Positions 1 to 5,097 of a stretch of DNA of 6,196 nt are shown here, in pieces. The DNA is from Actinomycetota bacterium (GTDB lineage Bacteria > Actinomycetota > Actinomycetes > Nanopelagicales > Nanopelagicaceae): positions 1 through 6,196 of the forward strand of contig CANMCL010000054.1 in NCBI GenBank assembly GCA_947496345.1. Direction: 5' to 3'. Each line of letters begins with the position of its first letter. Position 1 is the first letter of the stretch. The translations under genes and the position numbers were made by a program. The notes beneath the pieces are model-generated. The model saw only the letters and a list, made by a program, of their open reading frames with translations. It searched no databases and had not been told where the DNA came from.

Positions 1-51
1 GCAAACCCGCTGGACCGCAAATGGGGTTCTGGCTTAAGAAATTTGAAATTA

Positions 52-58
52 AAAGGAG
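52..58 (+). promoter_or_regulatory. Shine-Dalgarno of rpmB
   Basis: AAAGGAG lies 7 nt before the GTG at 66. It decides the rpmB start in favour of this GTG over the in-frame ATG at 21, which has no such site and would add 15 residues foreign to L28. The rest of positions 1-51 shows no gene or convincing promoter. Confidence 0.85.
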
Positions 59-65
59 TACTGCT

Positions 66-251
66 GTGGCATCAACATGCGATATCTGTGGCAAAGGGCC
101 CAGCTTCGGAAATAAAGTTTCCCACTCACAGGTAAAGACACGTCGTCGCTGGAATCCAAATATTCAGCGCATTAAGACCTTGGTTAGCGGAAGCACTAAG
201 CGCCAAAATGTCTGCACATCTTGCCTAAAGGCTGGCAAAGTCGTTCGCTAA
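66..251 (+). CDS. rpmB: 50S ribosomal protein L28, zinc-binding (C+) form
   Basis: Structural protein of the large ribosomal subunit. The product has 61 residues, a normal length for L28, and begins MASTCDICGKGPSFGNKVSHS, the classic L28 N-terminus. Two cysteine pairs, C5-x2-C8 and C50-x2-C53, form the zinc ribbon, so this is the C+ type; many bacteria also keep a cysteine-free paralog for zinc shortage, which is not in this window. The basic middle (KTRRRWNPNIQRIK, about residues 24-37) matches the rRNA-contacting part of the family. The start is GTG at 66, behind a good Shine-Dalgarno. The gene stands alone, without rpmG, and converges on thiL with 4 bp between the stop codons. The position next to thiL is as I recall it in mycobacteria and streptomycetes. 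Identity is near certain. Confidence 0.97.
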   Translation: MASTCDICGKGPSFGNKVSHSQVKTRRRWNPNIQRIKTLVSGSTKRQNVCTSCLKAGKVVR

Positions 252-263
252 ATAATTAGCGAA
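244..263. terminator. Possible bidirectional terminator hairpin spanning both rpmB and thiL stop codons
   Basis: TTCGCTAA (244-251) and TTAGCGAA (256-263) form a perfect 8-bp inverted repeat around the loop ATAA. Each arm contains one gene's final CGC codon and TAA stop, so the hairpin sits exactly at the convergent junction. Neither strand has a clear T tract after it and the stem has only 3 G-C pairs. Termination is therefore an inference from position and symmetry. Confidence 0.4.
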
Positions 264-1185
264 AGTGGCTCCAAACTCGGTCTGATTCAATCGCCGGGAT
301 TCCTGACAAACCTGAACCGCTTAACACTTCGCCTATCCGAACGCCCGGTAGATCTGTACCTGTTGCAAATAAAACATGATCTTCTCCCCCACCAAAAATC
401 AACTGCCAAATATCTATCTTTAATTCGGCCGCAAGAGATCGTAGAGAGTTAAATTCTTCAGATTTGGCAAGTAGATTTTCATCAAAGTGAAGTTGCACCC
501 GTGAAGCCACTGCTACTTGAGATGCTTGTTCAATGATTGAGTCGCTAATGTCGCACATTGCTGTGGCTTTACTTGAATCAAAGCCATAATCGATAGTTGG
601 AGATTTAAATTCGCTCAGCGCTTTCTTCATTACATCGGTGGTTGCTGGAGCCTTCGATTTAAGAAGAGCAAGCCCAGCAGCTGACCATCCGGTAAGAGAT
701 GAAAGATAAATACCATCTCCCGGTTTTGCACCCGATCGCAAAATTGGTTTCGCGCAATGACCGATCGCCGTCATTGAAATTATTACATTCTCACTTCTAG
801 ATATATCTCCACCAATTATCTGTAATCCGGCTTGAAAGGCCTCAAATTTAATTCCGTGCGCCAGATTGCTTATCCATTCCATACTTTCAGATCCGGTGAG
901 TGCGACAGCCACTAGTAAATAATCTGGAACCCCGCCCATCGCCAAGATATCTGCAGCGTTAGCGGCGGTAACTTTGCGACCGATTTCAAAGGCAGTAGAC
1001 CAATCGATGCGAAAGTGCACACCTTCGACCGCCATATCAGTGGTCATAACTTGGCGCACATCACCGGCTACTACAGCCGCATCGTCACCAATTCCAACTT
1101 CAATCCGTGGATCAGGGCTCGCAAAAATCTCGCGCAGCGTCGCAATCACCTGCGTCTCTGTGAAAGCTTCTGAACGGTCGGCCAT
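256..1185 (-). CDS. thiL: Thiamine-monophosphate kinase
   Basis: ThiL phosphorylates thiamine monophosphate with ATP to give thiamine diphosphate, the last step of the cofactor's synthesis; it is cytosolic. The 309-residue product is close to the family length. Motifs in order: GIGDDAA (31-37), TTDMAVEGVHF (48-58), NAADILAMGG (76-85), GGDISRS (125-131), MCDISDS (210-216) and GGGEDH (265-270). The acidic residues that bind Mg-ATP and substrate in this AIR-synthase-like fold are present (D34, D35, D50, D79, D127, D212, D215). One oddity is that the usual D-x-S-D-G is D-x-S-D-S here (S216). The ATG at 1185 has no Shine-Dalgarno but has a TANNNT hexamer 7 nt upstream, suggesting a leaderless mRNA. 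It is divergent from the RAM-domain gene and convergent with rpmB. Confidence 0.95.
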   Translation of the reverse strand: MADRSEAFTETQVIATLREIFASPDPRIEVGIGDDAAVVAGDVRQVMTTDMAVEGVHFRIDWSTAFEIGRKVTAANAADILAMGGVPDYLLVAVALTGSESMEWISNLAHGIKFEAFQAGLQIIGGDISRSENVIISMTAIGHCAKPILRSGAKPGDGIYLSSLTGWSAAGLALLKSKAPATTDVMKKALSEFKSPTIDYGFDSSKATAMCDISDSIIEQASQVAVASRVQLHFDENLLAKSEEFNSLRSLAAELKIDIWQLIFGGGEDHVLFATGTDLPGVRIGEVLSGSGLSGIPAIESDRVWSHFR

Positions 1186-1192
1186 AGCGCCA

Positions 1193-1198
1193 AGACTA
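1193..1198 (-). promoter_or_regulatory. Candidate -10 element of a leaderless thiL transcript
   Basis: On the minus strand TAGTCT fits the actinobacterial -10 pattern TANNNT and ends 7 nt before the A of the thiL ATG. The intervening CTTGGCGCT-type sequence offers no Shine-Dalgarno. Together this is the usual layout of a leaderless gene. No convincing -35 is visible. This is inference. Confidence 0.4.
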
Positions 1199-1217
1199 GA
1201 ACATCAATGCAAGTTGG

Positions 1218-1231
1218 AGTACCTTTGTACT
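1218..1231. repeat. Small perfect dyad in the thiL / RAM-gene divergent intergenic region
   Basis: AGTAC (1218-1222) and GTACT (1227-1231) flank CTTT in the middle of the 88-bp divergent promoter region 1186-1273. It could be an operator serving both genes, but five-base arms are short and no known regulator site is recognised. Confidence 0.25.
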
Positions 1232-1273
1232 TATCTTCAACGACGAAGCGTTCACGAGAAAGGCTTAAAGATA

Positions 1274-1507
1274 ATGTCAGTTCAAGCATTCATTTTGATT
1301 CAAACTGAAGTCGGTAAGGCTTCCAGTGTCGCAAAATCTGTTTCAGCGATCCCAGGAGTAACGCTCGCTGAAGGCGTTACTGGTCCATACGATGTGATCA
1401 TGCGAGCTGAAGCGCCTTCAATGGAAGATTTTGGGCGCACTATCTTGTCTAAGGTCCAAACAGTTGCTGGCATTACGCGCACTCTGACTTGCCCAGTTAC
1501 TTACTAA
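1274..1507 (+). CDS. Stand-alone Lrp/AsnC ligand-binding (RAM) domain protein
   Basis: This 77-residue protein consists only of the C-terminal ligand-binding half of Lrp/AsnC regulators, an alpha-beta sandwich of the ACT-like RAM family. It begins MSVQAFILIQTE (strand 1), continues with GKASSVAKSVSAIPGVTLAEGVTGPYDVIMRAEA (about 14-47, the helix, the strand and the typical G-x-YD turn at 37-40) and ends in ITRTLTCPVTY. No helix-turn-helix is encoded: in-frame sequence upstream of the ATG does not resemble one. The start at 1274 follows GAAAGG (1258-1263) by 10 nt. Stand-alone RAM proteins are common in actinobacteria and probably oligomerise, perhaps binding amino acids or modulating full-length Lrp proteins; the role here is unknown. 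It is divergent from thiL and converges on ddl with 7 bp between stops. Confidence 0.88.
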   Translation: MSVQAFILIQTEVGKASSVAKSVSAIPGVTLAEGVTGPYDVIMRAEAPSMEDFGRTILSKVQTVAGITRTLTCPVTY

Positions 1508-1514
1508 TTATTCT

Positions 1515-2582
1515 CTAGTTTCCTAAGACACCGTTATTGCGCGTTAGCGCGCTCTTGAGCAAGTGGCTGATCACATCCGTGTATGTAACTCCTGTTGCGG
1601 CCCACATCTTTGGAAAAACTGAGGTAGCGGTAAATCCTGGCATGGTGTTCAGCTCATTGATAATTACTTCATTGCTGGGGGTTAAGAAAAAGTCCACACG
1701 TGCAAGTCCTGAACAGCCAAGTGAGATAAATGCAGCAACTGCCTTTTCTCGTATTTCATCACTGATTTTATGGTCGATCGGCGCTGGAAGTTCGATTGTT
1801 GTTGCACCATCTAAGTACTTTGCTTCGAAATCATAAAATTCATATTTAGAATCAATCTTTATCTGACCTACGAGTGATGCCTTCGGTTGACCATCTATTT
1901 CAAGAACAGCACACTCAATTTCGGCTCCGCGGATTTCTTGTTCTACTAATGCTTTGGTATCAAATTTAAAGGCTTCTTCAAGTGCGCTAGCAAAATCTGC
2001 ACCAGATTTAACTTTGGTGGTTCCACGGGATGATCCGCCACGGGCTGGCTTAACAAAAACCGGGTAGCCCAATTGATCGGCCGCTGTTTGTATCGCAACG
2101 GATCCGGTTTGCCACTCACCTTGGCGGACAACGAATCCCGCTGCGACCTTGATGTCATGTGAAGCAAAGATCGGCTTTGCAAAAGATTTATCCATTGCAA
2201 CAGCAGATGCCAAAACCCCAGATCCCACATAGGGAATATCTGCAATTTCCAAAAGTCCTTGAATTGTGCCATCTTCGCCATAAGGTCCGTGAAGCAATGG
2301 AAAGACAATATCAATATCTAAATTCTTTCCTTCTGCGCTAAATCCATCGGCGCTCAGCGCTACAGATATTCCCTCGTTAGGAATCGTCGGCAGAACCCCA
2401 TCTTTGAGGGCCAGTGCGTAATTATCTGGGAGAAGAAACCATCTCCCGCTCTTACTAATGCCAATCAAAATAGGTTGATATTTAATCCGATCGATCGCTG
2501 AAAGAACGCCTGCCGCAGAAATACAAGAAATTTCGTGTTCACTTGAACGTCCGCCACAGATGATTGCAACCCTTTGTGTCAT
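1515..2582 (-). CDS. ddl: D-alanine--D-alanine ligase
   Basis: Joins two D-alanines with ATP to make the dipeptide used by MurF in peptidoglycan precursor synthesis; cytosolic. The 355-residue ATP-grasp protein has a usual length. Motifs: GGRSSEHEIS (10-19, with E15), HGPYGEDGTIQG (98-109), YVGSGVLASAVAMDK (118-132), FVKPARGGSSRG (176-187, ATP-binding loop), YDFEAKYLD (250-258), R295 and D297, and INELNTMPGFTATS (308-321, with metal ligands E310 and N312). Y250 corresponds to the tyrosine that marks D-Ala-D-Ala rather than D-Ala-D-lactate ligases, so no vancomycin-type change is expected. Its ATG overlaps the gpsA stop as ATGA and has only a weak Shine-Dalgarno, so translation is probably coupled to gpsA. 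It is the last gene of the plsC-gpsA-ddl cluster. Actinobacteria often call it ddlA. Confidence 0.96.
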   Translation of the reverse strand: MTQRVAIICGGRSSEHEISCISAAGVLSAIDRIKYQPILIGISKSGRWFLLPDNYALALKDGVLPTIPNEGISVALSADGFSAEGKNLDIDIVFPLLHGPYGEDGTIQGLLEIADIPYVGSGVLASAVAMDKSFAKPIFASHDIKVAAGFVVRQGEWQTGSVAIQTAADQLGYPVFVKPARGGSSRGTTKVKSGADFASALEEAFKFDTKALVEQEIRGAEIECAVLEIDGQPKASLVGQIKIDSKYEFYDFEAKYLDGATTIELPAPIDHKISDEIREKAVAAFISLGCSGLARVDFFLTPSNEVIINELNTMPGFTATSVFPKMWAATGVTYTDVISHLLKSALTRNNGVLGN

Positions 2583-3580
2583 CGAATGAAGTTCTCTGCT
2601 TGTGTGGTTATCTCCATTAAACGTTGCAGCGCCGCCTCAGGTGTGAGAGAACCATTTACGATATCCGCTACTGATTCAATAACTGGAACTTCTACTCCAA
2701 CGCGATGAGCAATCTCAACTATCGCACCCGATGATGCAACGCCTTCCACCGTCTTTGCCCATTGTCCAAGTGCAGATTCCATAGAACCAGTGCTACCCAA
2801 TAATTCACCAAAGGTTCTGTTACGTGAGAGCGGTGAACCACAAGTCGCAACTAGATCACCCATCCCCGCCAATCCTGCAGCGCTAAGTGGGTCTGCACCG
2901 TGGGCAGCACATAAGCGAGCAACTTCATTTAATCCACGAGTAATTAGCATGGCTTGGGTATTTTCACCGAATCCCATACCAATTGAAATACCAACAGCGA
3001 GGGCAATCACATTTTTAATTGCACCCGCCAACTCGCAGCCAAGCAAATCCACTGATGTGTAAACGCGATAATAAGGCGTGCGAAAGAGCGCACGTACTTC
3101 TTCGGAGGTCACTTGATTGGTTGCGGCTGCGACAGCTCCCGCAGGTTGGCGCAGGATTAGCTCATCTGCCAAGTTTGGTCCGGTAATGAGTGCCACGCGG
3201 TGCTTGCCAATTACTTCTTCCAACACTTCAGTCATGCGAAGCTGGGTACTAATTTCGATACCTTTGAGCGTACTAACTATTAAGCAGTCATCTGAAAAAT
3301 GTGGTTTCCAAAGTTGCAACGTTGCGCGAAGTTGTTGTGAAGGTATCGCCAACACATAATTCTTGCTGAAGGCAAAGCTTTCCGCTAAATCAGTTGTCGC
3401 TCGGATTTCACTTGGCAAAATATTCTCACCGATGTATTTAGAATTTGTGTGCTTAGTGTTGATTTCATTTACAACGTCGGCGTTGCGGCCCCAAAGCATG
3501 ACTTCATTTCCGGCGTCGCAAAGCACTTGCGCAAGGGTCGAACCCCAGGCGCCAGCTCCGAAAACCGATACTTTGCTCAT
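2579..3580 (-). CDS. gpsA: NAD(P)-dependent glycerol-3-phosphate dehydrogenase
   Basis: Reduces dihydroxyacetone phosphate to sn-glycerol-3-phosphate, the backbone of phospholipids; cytosolic. The 333-residue length is typical. The N-terminal Rossmann fold begins VSVFGAGAWGSTLA (4-17) with the GxGxWG nucleotide-binding motif. STLKGIE (103-109) and TGPNLADE (133-140) line the active site. GAIKNVIALAVGI (186-198) holds the likely catalytic lysine K189. The helical C-terminal domain carries GFGENTQAMLITRGLNE (203-219) and GLAGMGDLVATCGSPLSRNR (236-255). It lies 20 bp after plsC with only a weak AAGAAG upstream, so it is probably cotranscribed. It overlaps ddl by 4 bp. The link with plsC is direct, since both act in phosphatidic acid synthesis. 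Confidence 0.97.
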   Translation of the reverse strand: MSKVSVFGAGAWGSTLAQVLCDAGNEVMLWGRNADVVNEINTKHTNSKYIGENILPSEIRATTDLAESFAFSKNYVLAIPSQQLRATLQLWKPHFSDDCLIVSTLKGIEISTQLRMTEVLEEVIGKHRVALITGPNLADELILRQPAGAVAAATNQVTSEEVRALFRTPYYRVYTSVDLLGCELAGAIKNVIALAVGISIGMGFGENTQAMLITRGLNEVARLCAAHGADPLSAAGLAGMGDLVATCGSPLSRNRTFGELLGSTGSMESALGQWAKTVEGVASSGAIVEIAHRVGVEVPVIESVADIVNGSLTPEAALQRLMEITTQAENFIR

Positions 3581-3600
3581 CGCTTCTTAACCGCCGCTCG

Positions 3601-4380
3601 TTATCGTTTCTTCTTCTTAAAGTTGCCGATGCGCGGCAAATCTGAAGTGTGTGGGTCAAAGATTACTTCAGGGCGCCTCTCACCACGAATTCCCTCGAGC
3701 AGCGTGGTTATTTCCCGCATAATTTTGGCTGTGGCTTCAATTAGAGCTTGCGGGTCATCCCCTTTGCCATGCCAAGGTGAAAGATCTACTGGTTTGCCCG
3801 CAACTATTGTGATGCGAGTACGCGGAAATAATTTAATCCTCTTTGAGTAAGTAGGCATTAATACTTGTGAACCCCATTGCGCTATTGGAATCACGGGTGT
3901 GTTTGTAGTCAAAGCAAGTCGAGCCAATCCAGTTTTAGCAACCATCGGCCAGTGGTCTAAATCTCGAGAGAGAGTTCCTTCGGGATAGACGCCAAGTAAA
4001 TGTCCGACCTCAAGAAGTTTCTTTGCATGGTCGACCGCTTTTCCTGCATTAGGAGTTTCTCTTTCAACCGGTACCTGTCCAGCTGCAAGAAGTATTCTTC
4101 CAATAATCGGAACTTTAAATACGCCAACCTTGCCTAGGTAGCGTGGGGCTCGGCCATTCCTAAAGAGAAAATGAGACAAATTCAAAACATCAAAATATGA
4201 CAAGTGATTATTCGCAACTATTGCCGCTCCAGTTTTGGGGATGTTCTCCGCACCTATCCAGGTTCGTTTTGTAATCAGACTTATGATTGGAATTAATATC
4301 CCGGCGCAAATTTTAAATGTGCGATTCGTGCCATATGGATAACCGGTTGGTGGCGCATATGAAACTCGCAATTCAGCCAT
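3601..4380 (-). CDS. plsC: 1-acyl-sn-glycerol-3-phosphate acyltransferase family protein
   Basis: Membrane-associated acyltransferase that most likely converts lysophosphatidic acid to phosphatidic acid. The 259-residue protein has all four motifs of the PlsC family: NHLSYFD (58-64, with the H59/D64 catalytic pair), GQVPVER (101-107, for the acceptor phosphate), VYPEGTLSRD (131-140) and TPVIPIA (161-167). A hydrophobic stretch at about 23-37 precedes motif I and may anchor the protein to the membrane. The tail ends in a basic KKKKR (255-259). It is first in the plsC-gpsA-ddl cluster, which supports a phospholipid role. The ATG at 4380 has no Shine-Dalgarno but a TAAGAT box 6 nt upstream. The exact acceptor cannot be told from sequence; other lysophospholipids are possible. 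Confidence 0.9.
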   Translation of the reverse strand: MAELRVSYAPPTGYPYGTNRTFKICAGILIPIISLITKRTWIGAENIPKTGAAIVANNHLSYFDVLNLSHFLFRNGRAPRYLGKVGVFKVPIIGRILLAAGQVPVERETPNAGKAVDHAKKLLEVGHLLGVYPEGTLSRDLDHWPMVAKTGLARLALTTNTPVIPIAQWGSQVLMPTYSKRIKLFPRTRITIVAGKPVDLSPWHGKGDDPQALIEATAKIMREITTLLEGIRGERRPEVIFDPHTSDLPRIGNFKKKKR

Positions 4381-4386
4381 AACTAA

Positions 4387-4392
4387 ATCTTA
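4387..4392 (-). promoter_or_regulatory. Candidate -10 element of a leaderless plsC-gpsA-ddl transcript
   Basis: TAAGAT on the minus strand fits TANNNT and ends 6 nt before the plsC ATG, which lacks a Shine-Dalgarno. It lies just downstream of the hup terminator, so the cluster probably has its own start. The -35 position falls inside the terminator stem and does not look like a consensus. Inference from layout. Confidence 0.45.
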
Positions 4393-4397
4393 GTGGG

Positions 4398-4436
4398 CAA
4401 AGAAAAACTGGGGCCAGCAAGCGCTGACCCCAGTTT
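4398..4436 (-). terminator. Intrinsic terminator of hup
   Basis: AAACTGGGG (4405-4413) pairs perfectly with CCCCAGTTT (4428-4436). After one C/A mismatch the stem continues with CAGC (4415-4418) pairing GCTG (4423-4426) round a 4-nt loop. On the minus strand the stem runs into TTTTTCTTT. It begins 36 bp after the hup stop codon. A stem of 9+4 bp with a T tract makes this a strong rho-independent terminator; it has no T tract in the plus direction beyond the stem's own TTT. Confidence 0.9.
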
Positions 4437-4471
4437 CAATAAGATTCAAGAAATTAGATTAGAAGCGAAAA

Positions 4472-4927
4472 TTAACGCTTCTTTGCTGCCTTCTTTACTG
4501 TCTTCTTCGCTGCTGGCTTCTTCTTAGCAACCTTCTTGACAGTCTTCTTGGCTGCTGGCTTCTTCTTAGCAGCCTTCTTTGGTGCAGCCTTCTTGGCTAC
4601 TGGCTTTGCAACTGGCTTTGGTTCTGGCTTTGGAGCCGGACCTAGCTTGCGCTCACCTGAGATGACATCCTTCAAACCCTTTGCAGGCAAGAAGCGAGCC
4701 TTCTTTGAAGCCTTGATCTTGATGGTCTCGCCTGTGAATGGGTTACGGCCCATACGTGCTTTGCGATCGACCTTCTTGAACTTACCGAAATCGTTGATCA
4801 TTACATCTTCACCCTTTGACATGGTGCGTGTAATTGTGTCGAATACGATTTCTACAGCGTGTGCTGCTTCTTTCTTGCTGTCGTTGAAGTGTGGGGCCAA
4901 CGCGGCAATAAATTGTGCCTTATTCAT
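4472..4927 (-). CDS. hup: HU-type nucleoid protein with Lys/Ala-rich C-terminal tail
   Basis: Histone-like protein that bends and compacts DNA as a dimer on the nucleoid. Residues 1-90 are a complete HU fold: MNKAQFIAALA (helix 1), a second helix through EIVFDTITRTMSKGEDVMI, then INDFGKF (44-50) and the DNA-embracing arm with GRNPFTGETIKIKASKKARF (60-79). From about residue 98 to 151 follows a disordered tail of Lys, Ala and Pro that resembles eukaryotic H1, as in mycobacterial HupB and streptomycete HupS; this marks the organism as an actinobacterium. Two 14-residue repeats occupy 120-147. The ATG at 4927 follows AAGGGGA with about 5 nt spacing. The gene is monocistronic by layout, with its own terminator downstream and the leuCD terminator upstream, and it keeps the actinobacterial position after leuD. 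Confidence 0.96.
   Translation of the reverse strand: MNKAQFIAALAPHFNDSKKEAAHAVEIVFDTITRTMSKGEDVMINDFGKFKKVDRKARMGRNPFTGETIKIKASKKARFLPAKGLKDVISGERKLGPAPKPEPKPVAKPVAKKAAPKKAAKKKPAAKKTVKKVAKKKPAAKKTVKKAAKKR
4487..4570 (-). repeat. Two 42-bp tandem repeats encoding the HU tail
   Basis: Positions 4529-4570 and 4487-4528 are adjacent 42-bp copies that match at 37 of 42 bases, the last 20 (plus-strand reading) being identical. They encode AKKKPAAKKTVKKV (residues 120-133) and AKKKPAAKKTVKKA (134-147). The unit is a multiple of three, so slippage could change the tail length without breaking the frame. Confidence 0.9.
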
Positions 4928-4943
4928 CTAAATCCCCTTAGAT
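4926..4943 (-). promoter_or_regulatory. hup ribosome-binding site inside a hairpin loop
   Basis: In the mRNA sense ATCTAA (4943-4938) and TTAGAT (4931-4926) pair perfectly over 6 bp, leaving GGGGAT in the loop. The Shine-Dalgarno AAGGGGA is therefore partly in the loop and partly in the stem, and the first two bases of the AUG lie in the 3' arm. This could modulate initiation on hup. The stem has one G-C pair and is weak by itself. Confidence 0.5.
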
Positions 4944-4955
4944 TTACGCGTAAAT
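4942..4955. repeat. Perfect 14-bp palindrome ATTTACGCGTAAAT upstream of hup
   Basis: The two halves ATTTACG and CGTAAAT are exact reverse complements with no spacer. It lies 15 bp before the hup start codon. It may be an operator for a dimeric regulator or an mRNA hairpin with a CGCG loop. No known regulator site is recognised. Confidence 0.6.
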
Positions 4956-4970
4956 TAAGCATTTGCTTAA
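4955..4970. repeat. Perfect 6-bp dyad TTAAGC-ATTT-GCTTAA upstream of hup
   Basis: TTAAGC (4955-4960) and GCTTAA (4965-4970) flank ATTT. The dyad abuts the 14-bp palindrome at its left and the DnaA box (2 bp away) at its right, and is part of the continuous dyad series over the hup leader. Confidence 0.5.
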
Positions 4971-4972
4971 CT

Positions 4973-4981
4973 TGTGGATAA
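4973..4981 (-). promoter_or_regulatory. Perfect DnaA box TTATCCACA upstream of hup
   Basis: The minus strand reads TTATCCACA, identical to the high-affinity DnaA box (TTATNCACA consensus). It lies 45 bp before the hup start codon, in the probable promoter region. I saw no second copy in the window. DnaA acts as a transcription factor at such single boxes in several bacteria; a role in hup control is inference. Confidence 0.55.
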
Positions 4982-5039
4982 AACTTAATCCTTTTTATAG
5001 GGTGATAGCGATATTAACGCGGGCGTGTCGCAATTTAAT

Positions 5040-5052
5040 ATTTCTAAGAAAT
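5040..5052. repeat. 13-bp dyad ATTTCT-A-AGAAAT between two ATTGCGA repeats
   Basis: ATTTCT and AGAAAT flank a single A. On the minus strand ATTGCGA occurs on either side, at 5058-5052 and 5034-5028, 24 bp apart. This AT-rich block lies between the leuCD terminator and the DnaA box, where the hup promoter should be. I could not place a confident -35/-10 pair in it; TAAGTT at 4987-4982 and TATAAA at 4999-4994 are the best -10 candidates. Confidence 0.3.
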
Positions 5053-5068
5053 CGCAATATTTATGCGT

Positions 5069-5097
5069 AAAAAACTCTCATTTACAAGTTGAGAGTT
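5069..5097 (-). terminator. Intrinsic terminator of the leuCD operon
   Basis: AACTCTCA (5073-5080) and TGAGAGTT (5090-5097) are perfect 8-bp arms round a 9-nt loop. On the minus strand the stem passes directly into a run of six T (5074-5069). It lies 90 bp after the leuD stop and well before hup, so it most likely ends leuCD transcription. A second hairpin just upstream shares five bases with its 5' arm. Confidence 0.75.

Noticed and set aside
21..65. 15-codon N-terminal extension of rpmB from an ATG at 21
   Set aside because: The residues do not belong to L28, and a strong Shine-Dalgarno precedes the GTG at 66.
974..1273. Upstream extension of the RAM gene frame
   Set aside because: It lies mostly antisense to thiL, resembles no HTH or other domain, and the ATG at 1274 has a ribosome-binding site and matches the domain boundary.
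1539..1552. GCGCG-TTAG-CGCGC hairpin as a terminator for the RAM gene
   Set aside because: A five-bp stem inside the ddl coding end with no T tract; codon choice explains it well enough.
1946..2314. 122-codon minus-strand frame inside ddl
   Set aside because: It is a shifted frame of ddl with no ribosome-binding site and no recognisable domain; ddl itself is intact.
4536..4931. 131-codon plus-strand frame opposite hup
   Set aside because: It is the antisense of the HU coding sequence; its Ala/Phe/Gly-rich start comes from reading the Lys/Ala repeats backwards.
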